A stretch of DNA of 64,000 bases from Antennarius striatus (taxonomy: Eukaryota; Chordata; Actinopteri; Lophiiformes; Antennariidae): assembly GCF_040054535.1 (NCBI RefSeq), contig NC_090789.1, positions 2,310,197-2,374,196 of the forward strand, given 5' to 3'. The translations under genes and the position numbers were made by a program. The notes below the pieces were generated by a model. It had not been told where the DNA came from, did not search any database, and saw only the letters and a program-made list of their open reading frames with translations. The first letter of the stretch is position 1; the number at the start of each line of letters is the position of its first letter. This document shows positions 43,456-54,970 of this stretch, in pieces.

Positions 43456-46073
43456 ATGTCTTTAGTTGCCTACGGCAGCAGTGATGAAAGTGACTCGGAA
43501 GAAACTACCACATCTGCCCCACCTGACAGCAGAGTCGGGCTGTTCTCAGTCCTGCCTGCTCCTAAACATCCAGGGGGGACTTACGGACCAAGCAAGGAGG
43601 CAAAAGCGAATTCTACGGCAGGAGTCAGAACGTCAAACGACGACCTGGACCCTCAGACATCTAAAGGAAGCTTATTTTCTAGTCTACCGAAGCCGAGGAA
43701 GCGAACAGAACCTGTAAAGATCACCATACCTCAGATACAGGGAGGGGATGTGAGTATAAATCAGCTCTCTGATTTCCTTTATATTTATAGTGGTGCATGT
43801 AATCAGTCTGGTTGTAATTTATATTCTCATGTTTTCATGTCGTATAGTCAGATTCAGATGAGGATGAACCAGCAAAGAAGAAGAAACAACTTCCTCAGGT
43901 AAAATCTAACTCCTTCACTCTATAGGTGCTTTTACTACAGGTGGTTTAATAAACTATCAAACATCTTTACGTTGATTAAGGCTAGAAAAGTCCTAAAATT
44001 AAAGAAATCAACAGAGCAGAATTTATATGCGACAGCAGCGCTGTAGCTGCCATTTCTTGAATCCGATCTACGTCTCTTCCAGGGTACAGGTTCAGGCCTG
44101 TCCTCGCTTCTACCGCAACCCAAAAACCTGACAGTGAAGGAGGTTGACAGACCTCTAATTCCTCACACACTCACTAAACGTCAAGAACCCAAAGGACCTA
44201 AGCCTGGGGCACACGCTCCAGGTCTTCTTGGTTCGAGTGCATCCCCCTCTGCAATCAAAGCTGCAGCAAAGTCAGCCGCGCTGCAGCTGGCGAGACAAAT
44301 CGCCTCCGACGATCAGGATAACGAGGAGGACATAACACCGCAGAACTACTTTTCACTCGGCGAAAGCTCCCAGCCTGCCGTGATTCCAAGCCTAGATCCA
44401 GAGCCGCCGGCTCCTGCAAACCTGCTTCCTTTTTCACCTACAGACGAGCCCGGGCAGTCAGATGCTCCTCTCGACTTTGGGGGGACCCAGGAGGGAGCTG
44501 GTGCATGGGGAGGTCAATATCAGCAGTACGAACAGCCCGTGGCGGGCCCAGAAGCTCTCCCTCCGGTAACAATGACTCATGCAGTACATCATTAAAGATG
44601 GGAGTGTATGCATGTTAGATGTACATTTGCAAAAACGTTAATTTATTCAAAAATATAAGTGACACCCCAAAATAATTTCTCCATGGACAGGGTTATTATA
44701 ATGAGCCATACTATGAAGATCCTAATCCTGGACTTGGGGAGTCTGAAGAGCCTGGTCAGTCCGCCATGTTTGATGATGAAGGGGTAAGAACTGTACAGCT
44801 TCACATAATAGTGACTTCAAGCCAGGATGCAAATGTTTAACTGACATGAGTATTCTCCTGCGCTTCAGTTCATGCGGCTTCAGGGGAAACGGAACAGAGG
44901 CAAAGAGGAGGTGAAGTTCCTGGAGATCAAGGGAGACGACCAGTTGAGCGGCAACCAGCGGTGGATGACAAAGAACATGACAGAGGAGAAGCAGAACCGT
45001 CAGTCCTTCAGCAAGGTGACCTGATCACATCACTGTGAGGTCTTTATCAGAAGCCCTGAACTGTGGTTAGAAAATTTGTGATCAGGATTTTAAACAGGAA
45101 TGTAGTTAAGGGTTAATTTACACTCATTTAAAAGTACCCAAAGCCCTGCAGCCATAAAATGTTAAATTGAGACAGGATCCTTATCTCTAGCGTGACCACA
45201 CTCAGGAAGGAAACGATTGTGGCAATTTGACTCAGCAGATTGGTTTGGTGCTTCTAGAGTTGTTGATTTAGTGCAAGTCATAAAGCATAAAAAGCCATTA
45301 CGTTGAACATCTCGTTCATTTTTGCAGAGAAAAGGAGAACAGCCGACGGGACAGCAGCGACGCAAGCATCAGATAACATATCTCATTCACCAGGTGAGTG
45401 CTGCTGGGGCACAAATCATCATGTTTGCATTTATTTGAGTAGATATCAGGTTCTCTGTAGAGTTACGCTTAACATTTTCATGTTTTTCCTGATTTGTGCC
45501 TCGTTTACAACCAAAGTCTTTCTCATTTTTCATCTCTTTGCTTGTATTGATGAAAGGACTATTCTCCTTGCAACTCAATAACCATTTAATGACGTATGGT
45601 TGTGTGTTTTAAGGGGATGCGATTCAGATTTTACTCTGCGAATGAGTAGATTATTATTTAGTTATTTTTGAAGGGTCTCTTAATGAACACAGAGTAGACA
45701 CCCCCCCAGTCTGAGATGACTCTGCATGTGGAGCTGCAGGTTGTGGACTGACATGATTGTTTTCGCTGAGCAGGCCTCAGATCACAGTTTGTTTTTTTTA
45801 TAGTGAGCTTTATTTAGGACAAGCTCAAACAGAGGCATTCAGCCAAGTATTTCTGCTACTCCATCCTTCATATTTGTTTTTCTCTCTTTAATAACCAACA
45901 AGTAAACAAGTCTCACAATCAGAGTTCACTCTTGTTTTGTCTTTCATACCTTTCCATTCATTCCCCATGTCCGTCTTCTTCCACAGGCGAAGGAACGGGA
46001 ACTCGAGCTGAAGAATAATTGGGCAGAAAACAAGCTAACCCGTCGGCAGACCCAGGCCAAATACGGTTTCTAA
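43456..46073 (+). CDS. prcc: Proline-rich protein PRCC
   Basis: Encodes PRCC, a nuclear protein linked to pre-mRNA splicing and to the mitotic checkpoint through MAD2B (family knowledge; it is fused to TFE3 in papillary renal carcinoma). Seven exons: 43,456-43,749; 43,848-43,898; 44,083-44,565; 44,691-44,783; 44,869-45,015; 45,328-45,393; 45,987-46,073, all in frame, giving 406 residues (about 491 in human). The N-terminus MSLVAYGSSDESDSEE is diagnostic. Other marks are LFSVLPAPKHPGG, SSLLPQPKNLTVKE, AIKAAAKSAALQLARQI, and the highly conserved C-terminus with KGDDQLSG, QQRRKHQITYLIHQAKEREL and a final RRQTQAKYGF. The middle proline-rich part is shorter and more divergent, as expected. Polyadenylation signal AATAAA at 46,546-46,551. 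Divergent from hdgf, as in human. Confidence 0.96.
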
Positions 46074-46545
46074 ACATCATCCAGTGGAAACTTCACATCA
46101 GGAAGTTGTGTGGCCTTCTCCACAGCTCCTACAGAGAGAGAACTTGTGTCTGGACGAAAAACAAAACTCACCTTAATACAGATTTTTTTCCTCTCCTTCC
46201 CTCCTTGTGTTTGTGTTGAATTGTTATGATCCAGTTGTTCTCTTGAACAGCTGTCTTATAAGTACCGAAACTCCAGTCACAGCGCTATACCTACGTAATA
46301 GTGTAACAGTGTTTTTAAGGTACCTGCTGCCAGTCATATACAGATGATCTAATGTGACCCTGAAGTGGCCATTATTTTCCTTTTGACTGTGTAGGACTAC
46401 TGTTCATAGGACTGTTTTATTCAATAGTTGACTGTACAGAACAGGTTTGGTTCTCTGGCATCAGGCAGATGTTAGTCAGATGTGGGTGGTGAGAAGATTT
46501 CGAAAGCTGTGACACATGACGTATTTATATTTTCATCGATTTTGT

Positions 46546-46551
46546 AATAAA
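46546..46551 (+). terminator. prcc: prcc polyadenylation signal
   Basis: Canonical AATAAA about 470 bases after the prcc stop codon, at the end of an AU-rich 3' UTR. Confidence 0.7.
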
Positions 46552-46569
46552 AAGGTGACATTGGGATAC

Positions 46570-48140
46570 ACACTGAATGCTGCAGTTGCTCATAACTCGT
46601 TATATTTAATGTTGGCCGTTGCCTGAACACGAGGGCCTTTTTTTTCCCATTACATTATCAGTTTGTTTTTTTAAATTTACGTAAATGAATTGCCAGAAAA
46701 CCAAACATGGATTAGAACTTCAGCAGGCTCTGTAGCTGACACTTCACCAGCCGATATCCAGGTTATAGACTCTTTTCTCCTGAACCCCACCGACGGATCG
46801 GTTGTGTCTGTGAAATTGCCCATGTATTCATGTCAAATTGAAGTTTAGTTTTAGGTGTGTTTAGAGGTGTTGGATCATTTTACTGCTCTAGTATTGGGTG
46901 ATAATCTACCACAACAATCTCTCAGTCTGTCGTTTGCTGCCAGTGAGCCAGAAGGTTTATTAAACTGTACGGGACGGTGAAACAAAATGCTGCCAATATC
47001 TCCAGTTTTTATCAGTAGCGCAGGTTTAGCATGATTTCATTTATGAGAGGGAGAATTTATTTCCTTATATTCCCAGCACAGTGTAGATAGACATGAATCA
47101 AAACTCTTATGGCACTGAACATTAATTTTTATAAGGAAAACTAGCACGGTTTACAAAAGCACATGTTAAGAGAGACTTGAATGTGGAAACAACTGGCACT
47201 CCATAAAGGACTTTTAATTCAACCCCCTTTCAAATTCCAACAAGACATCCAATCTTCTAATTCCTTAGATTTTGCGTTGTACAAAAATGAATCCACTGGA
47301 ATGTCAATCGACTTGAGAATCAAGTGGTTTCATCTTTGAAACACACTCCACCCTGTAATCAAGAAGTGTATGGTTAATTTCCAAAAATGCCATTTCTTGA
47401 TGATCCTGTTTAGGAAACAAATATAACCACACAAATGGAAGAGATGCAAACATGACCCAGGTATTTTGAATTTATTGCGCTTTCATTGGCTGTAGGTCTT
47501 CTTTCAAAAACTTTTAACACCTCAATTTTTCCTCCCTTAAGAACAAAATAAAAATGACTCAAGGACCCATAGGACACCTGGACAGAACTATCAGTCATTC
47601 CCATCCTGTTAAGTAGCCTTGGATCAAATTTTATTCACTCCCCCTGTAAACAAATAAATGGGTGGTATCAGGCATTGATGTAAACTCAGGAAGTTGTTTT
47701 ATTTCATCATATGCAGCATTTTGCAGAGACTAAAATGGAGGCCTGATGTGCTTCTACTTAACGTTTTGCCAGAAACAGACCAGCAGTCCAGGAATATTGA
47801 TTTCTTTAGTTAAAACAGCTCATTATCCTAAAACAGAGTGGATCTTCAGACAAATTGGTAACATAAAAGATGAAGAAAGCCTCAAAATTAACAGGAAATG
47901 ACTCCAGACTCAGTGACAATAGTAGATGATGTTGCAGGAACAAATCTTTTGTTTATCCTATTTTTTTGTTACACATGTCCATAAAAAAATAAAACGTTTC
48001 ATTCTCCTGGCTCCATACCTAAGAATGCTACTGTTTAGTTTTTGCTCATTTTTATAATTACAAAAGATCCCTTTAAAAGGATATTTCCCAAGTTAAAGCA
48101 TCAAAGTTGCAACTGCATGTCCAAACACGAAGATGAATCC
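46570..48140. other. Convergent spacer between prcc and mrpl9
   Basis: AT-rich sequence with no coding exon. It separates the 3' ends of the two genes. The mrpl9 polyadenylation signal is probably TTTATT (minus-strand AATAAA) at 48,161-48,166. Confidence 0.6.
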
Positions 48141-48226
48141 TTGAAATAAATGGAAAGATTTTTATTTTTTACACGTACAAAAACCATTGAAGTTGAACAC
48201 AAATTCCTCTGAACTTAAGAGTACCG

Positions 48227-49895
48227 TTAATCCTTTTTTGGGAGGTCACTTGGCGATGATGTGGTGTCTTCACTCGTCTGTGAGTTTGCAGATGTTCCTT
48301 CTGAGGTTGAAGCTTCAGCCTCACTAGCTTTGATCGAGGCGTCTCTGCCAGCTTCAGCTTCCACTGTGGTGGCAGAAAATGTATCCAAAGCAGCTTCATC
48401 CTCGTCTGAAACTGCCTCCTGCAACCTCTTGGTTTTTAAATGTCTATTTTCATGTAGCACAACTGACACTGGGATACGAACTGTGTCTATACCATTAACC
48501 TAGAGGGTAAAAATATTAAAGACAGTGATCAGTACCCCACAACATGATGCTCTTTTGTTCCAGAGGTGACATAGAATGTCAACATTTATTTTTAGCGGCA
48601 ATATGCAAAAATCTAATCAAGGGCAATAATTCAGGATATACATTTTAAAGCTATTCACAAAACCTATTTTTCTTGTCTTTTACAATGCAATTTTTAAAAA
48701 AAAATAAAAATATTTCTTACTGTAACTTCACACCAGTAGTCACCAAAGTCCTTAACTGCCTCAAATGGAAAACTCAATGCATCCAGCGGCACAACAACTT
48801 TCAGCTGTGGAGATGTTTTAACAACGATAGTGACCATTTTATTTTATGTACACTTCTAGTCACGTAACATCACGCTAGGAAAACAGAATAAAGGATGTTA
48901 GTAGCCATACCCTCTTGTAAAGGTGTCTGCAGACGACTTCCTTTGTGACCTCGAAATCACATGCAGGAATTTGTATAACCAACTTGGAGTTTTGTAGATA
49001 ATTTATTGTCTTTAATAAAGAAAAAAACACAAGGAATCTGTTAAAGAAAAATCATAGCTGCAGTTCAATGTATACATTTAAACAGCTTCAATCCAAACAA
49101 ACTCACTTTTAGTCCAGTAGCGGTTTGTATTCTCTCCTCTATCTTCCCTTCACGTAAAAGCTGTTTGGTAAACAAGGTGACAGCGATAAATATTCATTCA
49201 CTGATGCCCAACGCGTGGGGAGATATAAATGACTATTTTAATACTATACACACTCTTAACTCCTCTGCAAATATTGCTTTGTTCTCTGGTGATGGATAAA
49301 CTGCAAGGCCCTGAGGCAGCAGCTTGTTTCTGCCAATAGACTTTTTGACAAACACAGTGTCTCCTCGTCCACCGAACTCTGTCACAAGAACGAACCAGTT
49401 TATTTCATGATGAAAATCAACTGATCCCTTACATGCTCTAAAGATGACCTGTTGAGAGAACATACTCACTGGGGACATGTTGTATCAAGATGAGCTCCAT
49501 CTTCTCCGTGGGCGTGTGTTTGGTGTCCGAAACCAACTTGTAAATCCTATGTTTTCGAGGGTGAAGCCTCGGAGGACTGCCTACTTTAGATAAGGGCACC
49601 TGCCACCAACGTTCCACCACGACTGTGCTCTGCAGAAAAACATTAAACTGTAGGCTTAACACAGCTTTGATTTACATCAGATGTGTGGATTTGCAATCTA
49701 AAAAAAAAAAAAGAGGAAGAAAGAAATGCATGTTTCAATTTTTACATTAAATACGTTTACAAATTAGAACAAATTTGCTATTTCATGAATGTTTTCTTAG
49801 GATCCATAGACACTGACCTGAGCAGGAGTCAGTGAGAAACTCCTGACAGGCTGGCTGAGCACACTCTGAAGGACACGGCGACCGGAGCTCCACAT
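48227..49895 (-). CDS. mrpl9: Mitochondrial ribosomal protein L9 (bL9m)
   Basis: Encodes a large-subunit mitochondrial ribosomal protein of the bL9 family. Seven coding exons: 49,818-49,895; 49,470-49,629; 49,254-49,378; 49,107-49,160; 48,911-49,009; 48,721-48,804; 48,227-48,499, totalling 290 residues (267 in human as I recall). The ATG at 49,895 starts a basic, Ser-rich mitochondrial presequence. Family marks are [14 protein letters not shown], the bL9 signature [33 protein letters not shown], and DYWCEVTV with [13 protein letters not shown]. The third exon's donor is the least certain: an in-frame GTGTGT at 49,253 is required to keep phase with exon 4. The acidic, Ser/Thr-rich last 60 residues are poorly conserved. 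It converges with prcc and is head-to-head with the transposase-derived gene 468 bases away. Confidence 0.94.
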
Positions 49896-50362
49896 CTTCA
49901 CTCAATAAAAAAACAACTACACCTGCTGACAACTTTAAATCAACGAACGAAACCACAAAAACTGCTACTTCAACAAGCAGTAAATGTCTATTTATTCAAA
50001 TCACAACAGCCATAGAACTGTCATGGATGTTAGCTGACATGCTAAGAGCTAACAGGCGACAGTCGGTTTGGGTGACGTAAAAGGACCCCGATAAATAAAT
50101 TCAAAATAGTAGTTCTAAAAATAGCCTGACGTAAAAGGTATCACTTCGGGATTATATGAAAAATAAATGAACTAAATATTTTTTTTACATTCATATATGT
50201 CTAAGTTATGAAACAAAAGTTGTACAAAAGTAACGAAGGATGTTGAATTAATATATCGGGCTCTACGATAGACTTGGGCATCCTAGGGCCGGTGGGCAAC
50301 ATCCGGGTTTTCAGAATCTCCCGCGCGGGGCCTCTTTATTGTGAAGCTGTGGACCCGTAGAG
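49896..50362. promoter_or_regulatory. Head-to-head promoter region, mrpl9 and hAT-derived gene
   Basis: 467 bases separate two divergent start codons. The mrpl9 side has TGACGTAA (CRE-like, near 50,072). The right side has a GC-rich block (CCCGCGCGGGGCC near 50,320). TAGGGCCGGTGGGCAAC at 50,284-50,300 resembles a degenerate Charlie-type hAT terminal repeat, so the element may have landed in or near the mrpl9 promoter. Confidence 0.4.
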
Positions 50363-52174
50363 ATGGATGCTCCTGTGAAGAAAAGAAAGATCGATGGCGA
50401 AGGCAGAGCCTTTAACAAAATCTGGACAACTAAGTATTTCTTTGCGGAAGTCAGAGGTAAAGCCGTGTGTCTGGTGTGTGGAGACCAGATCGCGGTGTTT
50501 AAGGACTACAACTTGAATCGCCATTATACGACTAAACATGCAGACAGATACAAAAACCTGACTGATGATGCTCGGGCGCGAACATCGGAGGCTTTGCTAG
50601 CTAAGCTGCAAACGCAGCAAGACTGTGTCGGCAATGCGAACACACCCGGGGATGCGATAGCCAAAGCCAGCTTAATGATATCCTACACAATCGTTAAACA
50701 TCGCAAATCATTATCAGATGGGGAATTCGTTAAGGAGTGTTTGATGGCCATAGCAGAGATCATGTTCCCCGAGAAAAGGGACGCTTTCGAAAGGCTGTCC
50801 CTCTCCAGGCCAGCCGTGACCAGAAGCATCGAGGACATCGCGGGGAACGTGGAGCTTCAGCTGCAACATAAGGTGGACAGTTTTGACTTCTTTTCCTTGG
50901 CTTTGAGCGAGAGCTGTGATGTCGGCGACACAGCCCAGTTTCTCGTGTTTGTCCGTGGGATAACGAAGGACTTCAAGATAACGGAGGAGCTGGTGGGAGT
51001 GTGGTCCACGACGGGGACGACGACCGGCCGCGATCTGTTCACCAAAGTGGGTTCAAGCCTGGACAGACTGGGGCTGAGATGGGACAGGCTGGTCGGTGTG
51101 ACTACGGATGGTTCTTTGAATTTAACGGGCGGAAATGTTGGACTAATGAAACACATGCAAGAAAAAGTGAGTGAAATTAACCCAGAATGGAAGTTGGTGT
51201 TTTTACGGTGTCTCATTCACCAGAATGTGATGTGTAAGTCGTTACTAGGCGTAAACCACGTGATCGAAGTCGTAAACAGAGTGGTTGACGTCATCAGGAC
51301 GCGCGGATCGAACCACAAGCAGTTTGTTGCTCTGCTGGAGGAGTTTGAGACTGTACATGAGGACATACCGATAGTCGATCTCACAAACATGAGATGGCTC
51401 GGCCTGGGCGACGGCCTGAAGAGATTTTGGGATCTGAAAGTAAAGATTAAAGAGTTTTGTAAGAAAAAAGGTGAAAACATCCCAGAGCTGTCGGATGAGG
51501 ATTGGATGGCGGATCTTGCATTCGCTGTCGATATAACGGCGCTGATGAATGGAATCCAAGCCCAACTGAAACGCAAGGATGTGTTTGTCCACGATATACA
51601 CAGCCTGGCGAAGGCTTTCGTAAGAGAGCTGCAGTTTCTCTCTAACCAGCTGGAGAGCAGCATCCTCACCCATGTTCCGTCTCTGAAGGAGGTCACGCCG
51701 TCAGCTGATCACCTGTGCAGGTATTCCTCCATGTTGACAGCGCTGCACGATGAGTTTGTAAGGCGACTGGAAGACTTCAAAAACCTTGAGGATGAAATTC
51801 AGATGATTCTTTCTCCCTTCACCTGTAACGTGTACACCGCACCCACTGATGTTCAGCTGGAGCTCATAGACCTGCAGTGTGATATGATGCTGACGCAACA
51901 CTTCCATTCAGCGTCGCTGCTGGATTTTTACTCCGCTCTGAAGGAGGAGAACTTTCCAAACATGAGGAGGCACGCTCAGAAGATGCTGATTCTGTTTGGG
52001 TCGACTTACACGTGTGAACAAACATTCTCACTGATGAAGTCGAACAGATTCATGTACGGAACGTCTCTCACCGATGATCAGCTGTCAGCCATCCTTCGTA
52101 TATCCACCACTGACATTCAACCTGACTTTGATGCTATCGTTCAAGCCCAACAGGGGCTAGATGTTTCTCACTGA
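50363..52174 (+). CDS. hAT (Charlie-type) transposase-derived protein, single exon
   Basis: An uninterrupted 603-codon frame with an ATG start. Its layout is that of the GTF2IRD2/ZBED-like hAT transposases common in fish. A BED-like zinc finger has C36, C39, H54 and H59 (VCLVC and RHYTTKH). The RNase-H-like core has FSLALSESCDVGDTAQFLVF (about 177-196), VTTDGSLNLTGG (about 246-257) and IHQ at 285-287. MRWLGLGDGLKRFWDL follows, then a C-terminal hATC dimerisation domain with QLELIDLQCD, FP...A, and FGSTYTCEQTFSLM (about 545-558). In active relatives I expect LALDES where this protein has LALSES, so one of the conserved acidic residues (position 182) is Ser; D249 and E552 remain. The intact frame, a lost acidic residue, no visible 3' terminal repeat and a position beside the mrpl9 promoter suggest a domesticated host gene. 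A recently immobilised copy remains possible. A polyA signal is at 53,136. Confidence 0.85.
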   Translation: MDAPVKKRKIDGEGRAFNKIWTTKYFFAEVRGKAVCLVCGDQIAVFKDYNLNRHYTTKHADRYKNLTDDARARTSEALLAKLQTQQDCVGNANTPGDAIAKASLMISYTIVKHRKSLSDGEFVKECLMAIAEIMFPEKRDAFERLSLSRPAVTRSIEDIAGNVELQLQHKVDSFDFFSLALSESCDVGDTAQFLVFVRGITKDFKITEELVGVWSTTGTTTGRDLFTKVGSSLDRLGLRWDRLVGVTTDGSLNLTGGNVGLMKHMQEKVSEINPEWKLVFLRCLIHQNVMCKSLLGVNHVIEVVNRVVDVIRTRGSNHKQFVALLEEFETVHEDIPIVDLTNMRWLGLGDGLKRFWDLKVKIKEFCKKKGENIPELSDEDWMADLAFAVDITALMNGIQAQLKRKDVFVHDIHSLAKAFVRELQFLSNQLESSILTHVPSLKEVTPSADHLCRYSSMLTALHDEFVRRLEDFKNLEDEIQMILSPFTCNVYTAPTDVQLELIDLQCDMMLTQHFHSASLLDFYSALKEENFPNMRRHAQKMLILFGSTYTCEQTFSLMKSNRFMYGTSLTDDQLSAILRISTTDIQPDFDAIVQAQQGLDVSH

Positions 52175-52407
52175 ACTCGAGTAGTAAAGTAGTAAAAAAA
52201 AAGAAAGAAAAGAAGTTAATTTAATGTTGTTTTCTCAGTATTAAATAGTATTTTTCTTAAGTTTTGGAAAATGTGAGTTGAATACACTTTGTACTTGACC
52301 TACTTGGCTTTAACATTTACATTTACATCCACAGTTTACGAATACTTTGATAGGTTTTTATTCAACAGACTTCAATTGAGCCTATCCGGTTGGATTTCCA
52401 CTATATA

Positions 52408-52891
52408 CCGTATTGGCCTGAATATAAGTTATATATATGTTTTTTGCATTGAAATAAGACAAAAAGTGGGGGTCGTCTTACATTCAGGGTCTAGACATTA
52501 TACCCATTCACAACGCTAGACGGCGCCAGATATCTTTAAAGCCAAAGTTGAACTTATCTTCCCTGGCCAAAGCGAACCCCTGTCATGAAGAAGAAAAATA
52601 AAAAATAGCGGTAAGAAAGAAAAGAGAAAAAAATAAGAGAAGAGATAACAGAAAATGGAGAAACATTCAAATTTTAAGATGTGATAGACAGTTTTTGCTT
52701 GATTTGAATGAGGCAAAATAACATGCTTATTCTCTCGAGCGTATTGTTATAATCATTTGTTTCAGATGTACTGTAATTATTTTCTGTACAAAAATTACAT
52801 TTGATGTTCAAAAAGTCTTTTTTCAAACTTGAGTCTTGAAAAAAGGGGGTCGTCATAAAATCAGGGTCATCTTGTATTCGGGCCAATACGG
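52408..52891. mobile_element. Non-autonomous DNA transposon (MITE) with TA duplication
   Basis: Terminal inverted repeats of 21 bases match at 19 positions: CCGTATTGGCC...GAATA...AAG at 52,408-52,428 and its complement at 52,871-52,891. Both ends abut a TA dinucleotide (52,406-52,407 and 52,892-52,893), consistent with a TA target-site duplication, as in Tc1/mariner-like or PIF-like families. Subterminal GGGGGTCGTC...TCAGGGTC occurs near both ends in direct orientation. No transposase frame lies inside. It sits in the 3' region of the hAT-derived gene. The exact superfamily is not certain. Confidence 0.75.
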
Positions 52892-53135
52892 TATTGTAAT
52901 TGTCTTGTGGCTCCTTGTTTTGTTCCCCCCCCCCCAAATTTAAATGGGAAGCTGTGTTCAAACATTTCCTTGCTTCTGTTTAAGAAAAACAGAAATACCT
53001 TGTTTGTATTAATAATGTGTAGAAAACATGTTGGACTGATTTAAAGAGCACCTTAACTCCAGTTAGATGATCTTCCCTTGTAGATGTGTTCAAACCTTGT
53101 CATGTCTCACTTTCAATTTGTAGGTTATATCTGTC

Positions 53136-53141
53136 AATAAA
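53136..53141 (+). terminator. Candidate polyadenylation signal for the hAT-derived gene
   Basis: AATAAA about 960 bases after the stop codon, beyond the MITE and before the convergent TMEM272-like gene. Its use is inferred. Confidence 0.45.
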
Positions 53142-53345
53142 CAAAATATGGAGAGTACAAGTTAAATCATGTTTTCTTTATTTAAGTTGTTGTCATAAAG
53201 ATGGTAAAGATTTTAACTAGGCTGCTGGTGGTTGTAATAAGAAAAACATAAATTTGTCTTTAAACATCTGTGTCCTACATCTAACAGCATTATCAGTGTA
53301 AAGGTACTTTTCTCAGGTATTTGGAGACGTGAAGGAAAATTGAGA

Positions 53346-54432
53346 TCACACATCACCGGCGGCGAGTCCTTCGTTTGTTGCACCGTAGAAAGCATATCGG
53401 CTGGGGATCAACCAGCTTCTTGCAATTTCAGTTTTACAGGAAGTCAACAGGACGAAGATGAACAGAGAGATGAGCACAGAGATCCACATCATGGTGGTGA
53501 CGGCAAACGCAAACTGGTAGGTTGTCCTGTGGCAGTATGGACGTCCAGGTGTGGAGTTGAGAGGAAAAATTAGATAAATCCAGACACTTCCTGTCAGGGA
53601 AAATTCCAGCACATCTGATTTAGGGTGGAGACCCGAAACTGAAATGAAGCGATGAGGTAGAAGAGTTCTAACAGGTGTGAAATGGGTGTATCTCCCTGAT
53701 GAATGTAGGGCATCACACACTTCCACACACCAAACAGGATTTAGCAGAATTTTCATCTGATTTTGAAGCTAGTGGGTGGATTGTCCCACCTTTTTTGACT
53801 ATGAACAAACTACACCCACAAAATTGTGTATTACGTGTTTTAGAATTTAGCGTGATTGTAGCAGAATAAAACAACGTGACCAAGTACAAATACCTCAAAT
53901 TCATCCTTATTTACAGTACTTTGACAACGCTTCATGACGCTCGATTCTGTGAAGACAAGTAGCTTCCTCTCACCTGCGATCAGCCAGCAGAAGGTGAAGA
54001 GGTACAGGAAGACGACACAGATGGAGCTCAGGGCACATCTGTCCAAGTTATCTCTGACGTACGTCACAGACAGAGTGATCAGGCTAGCCGCTCCCAGCAC
54101 CATCAGGTAGATGGGGATGTTGGGTTGTAACGGACAGCTGTTCAGATGTGTGCCTCCTGTGACGCAGAAGAAATGAGTTTCAACACAAAGGAATGAAGAC
54201 AAAAGCTCACAAAATCACACAGATTGTAATCAGACCCACCCAGACCGATGGCAGCAAGCATCACCATCCAGAAGATAATATTCCCCACAACTACAAGAGT
54301 AGTAAAAAACAGTCATTATAATAGTGAAACATAAAACATGACATAAACATGAAGGAGGAAAGTCTTCTCACTGATCAAGGAAATCTGCACTGAACTTAGA
54401 GGCTTGCGACGCGTCTGTTGAAACGTGTTCAT
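53346..54432 (-). CDS. TMEM272-like four-span membrane protein
   Basis: Four coding exons: 54,372-54,432; 54,240-54,290; 53,974-54,156; 53,346-53,590, in frame with GT-AG borders and encoding 179 residues. Four hydrophobic segments are visible at about residues 16-37, 51-71, 81-105 and 125-149. The family pattern of TMEM272-like proteins is clear: LNSCPLQPNIPIYLMVLGA after the first span, FCWLIAGSVWIYLIF in the third, and PYCHRTTYQFAF before the fourth. These are small multi-pass proteins of unknown biochemical function and have many copies in fish. The start ATG at 54,432 is the first in frame and gives a short basic N-terminus. Its 5' neighbour is the PI-PLC X-domain gene on the same strand, 540 bases away. 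Family assignment is good; the paralogue is not determined. Confidence 0.85.
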
Positions 54433-54970
54433 GTCTGGAATAAAGAATAAAGGTCAAAGTTGTGTGCAGAAAGAGGCGGCAGCAGCCTGGTCGTACCGTA
54501 CCTGTCCAGGCTTGAAGGCAGATGTTCTTCATTAACATCCCGTGTTGCAAGATGTTTAGACATAGGAACCAAATGCACGACCATTTCAGCCACTCTTTCA
54601 CAACAGTCTGTGGAAACGTTTTCCGCTCTGCATCAAACTGTTTTGAGCTCAATCCAGTCACATGGTGTCTTAATTTCTCATCCACGACAGATGATTGACC
54701 ATTAAAACGTCATCATTGATAGATATTAATGTGATTCATGGTGCAGCAGATTTAGCTTGAGGATAAATTTTATGTTGAGTATATTTATTGATCACAGTTT
54801 CCCAAATATCAGATGATATGAAGTGAATGCACAAAGAACAGCAGTTTTTAGTATGTTGCCATTTTGTATTTATTATTAGGGGACATTTTAAATTGATTCC
54901 GGTGGTGAACGACTCACTATTACACTCGCCTTCATTGATTCTCGCTTCTTAAGAAAGAAATATCATTTTT
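54433..54970. other. Spacer between the PI-PLC-like and TMEM272-like genes
   Basis: Unique sequence with no supportable exon. It must contain the 3' end of the PI-PLC-like gene and the promoter or 5' UTR of the TMEM272-like gene. Confidence 0.5.

Noticed and set aside
48261-48503. 80-codon + strand frame over the last mrpl9 exon
   Set aside because: Antisense of the Ser/Glu-rich mrpl9 tail; Ala/Ser-rich only as the reverse complement of its codons.
51217-51696. 159- and 142-codon antisense frames in the hAT-derived gene
   Set aside because: Shadow frames of a 603-codon gene whose sense frame carries clear domains.
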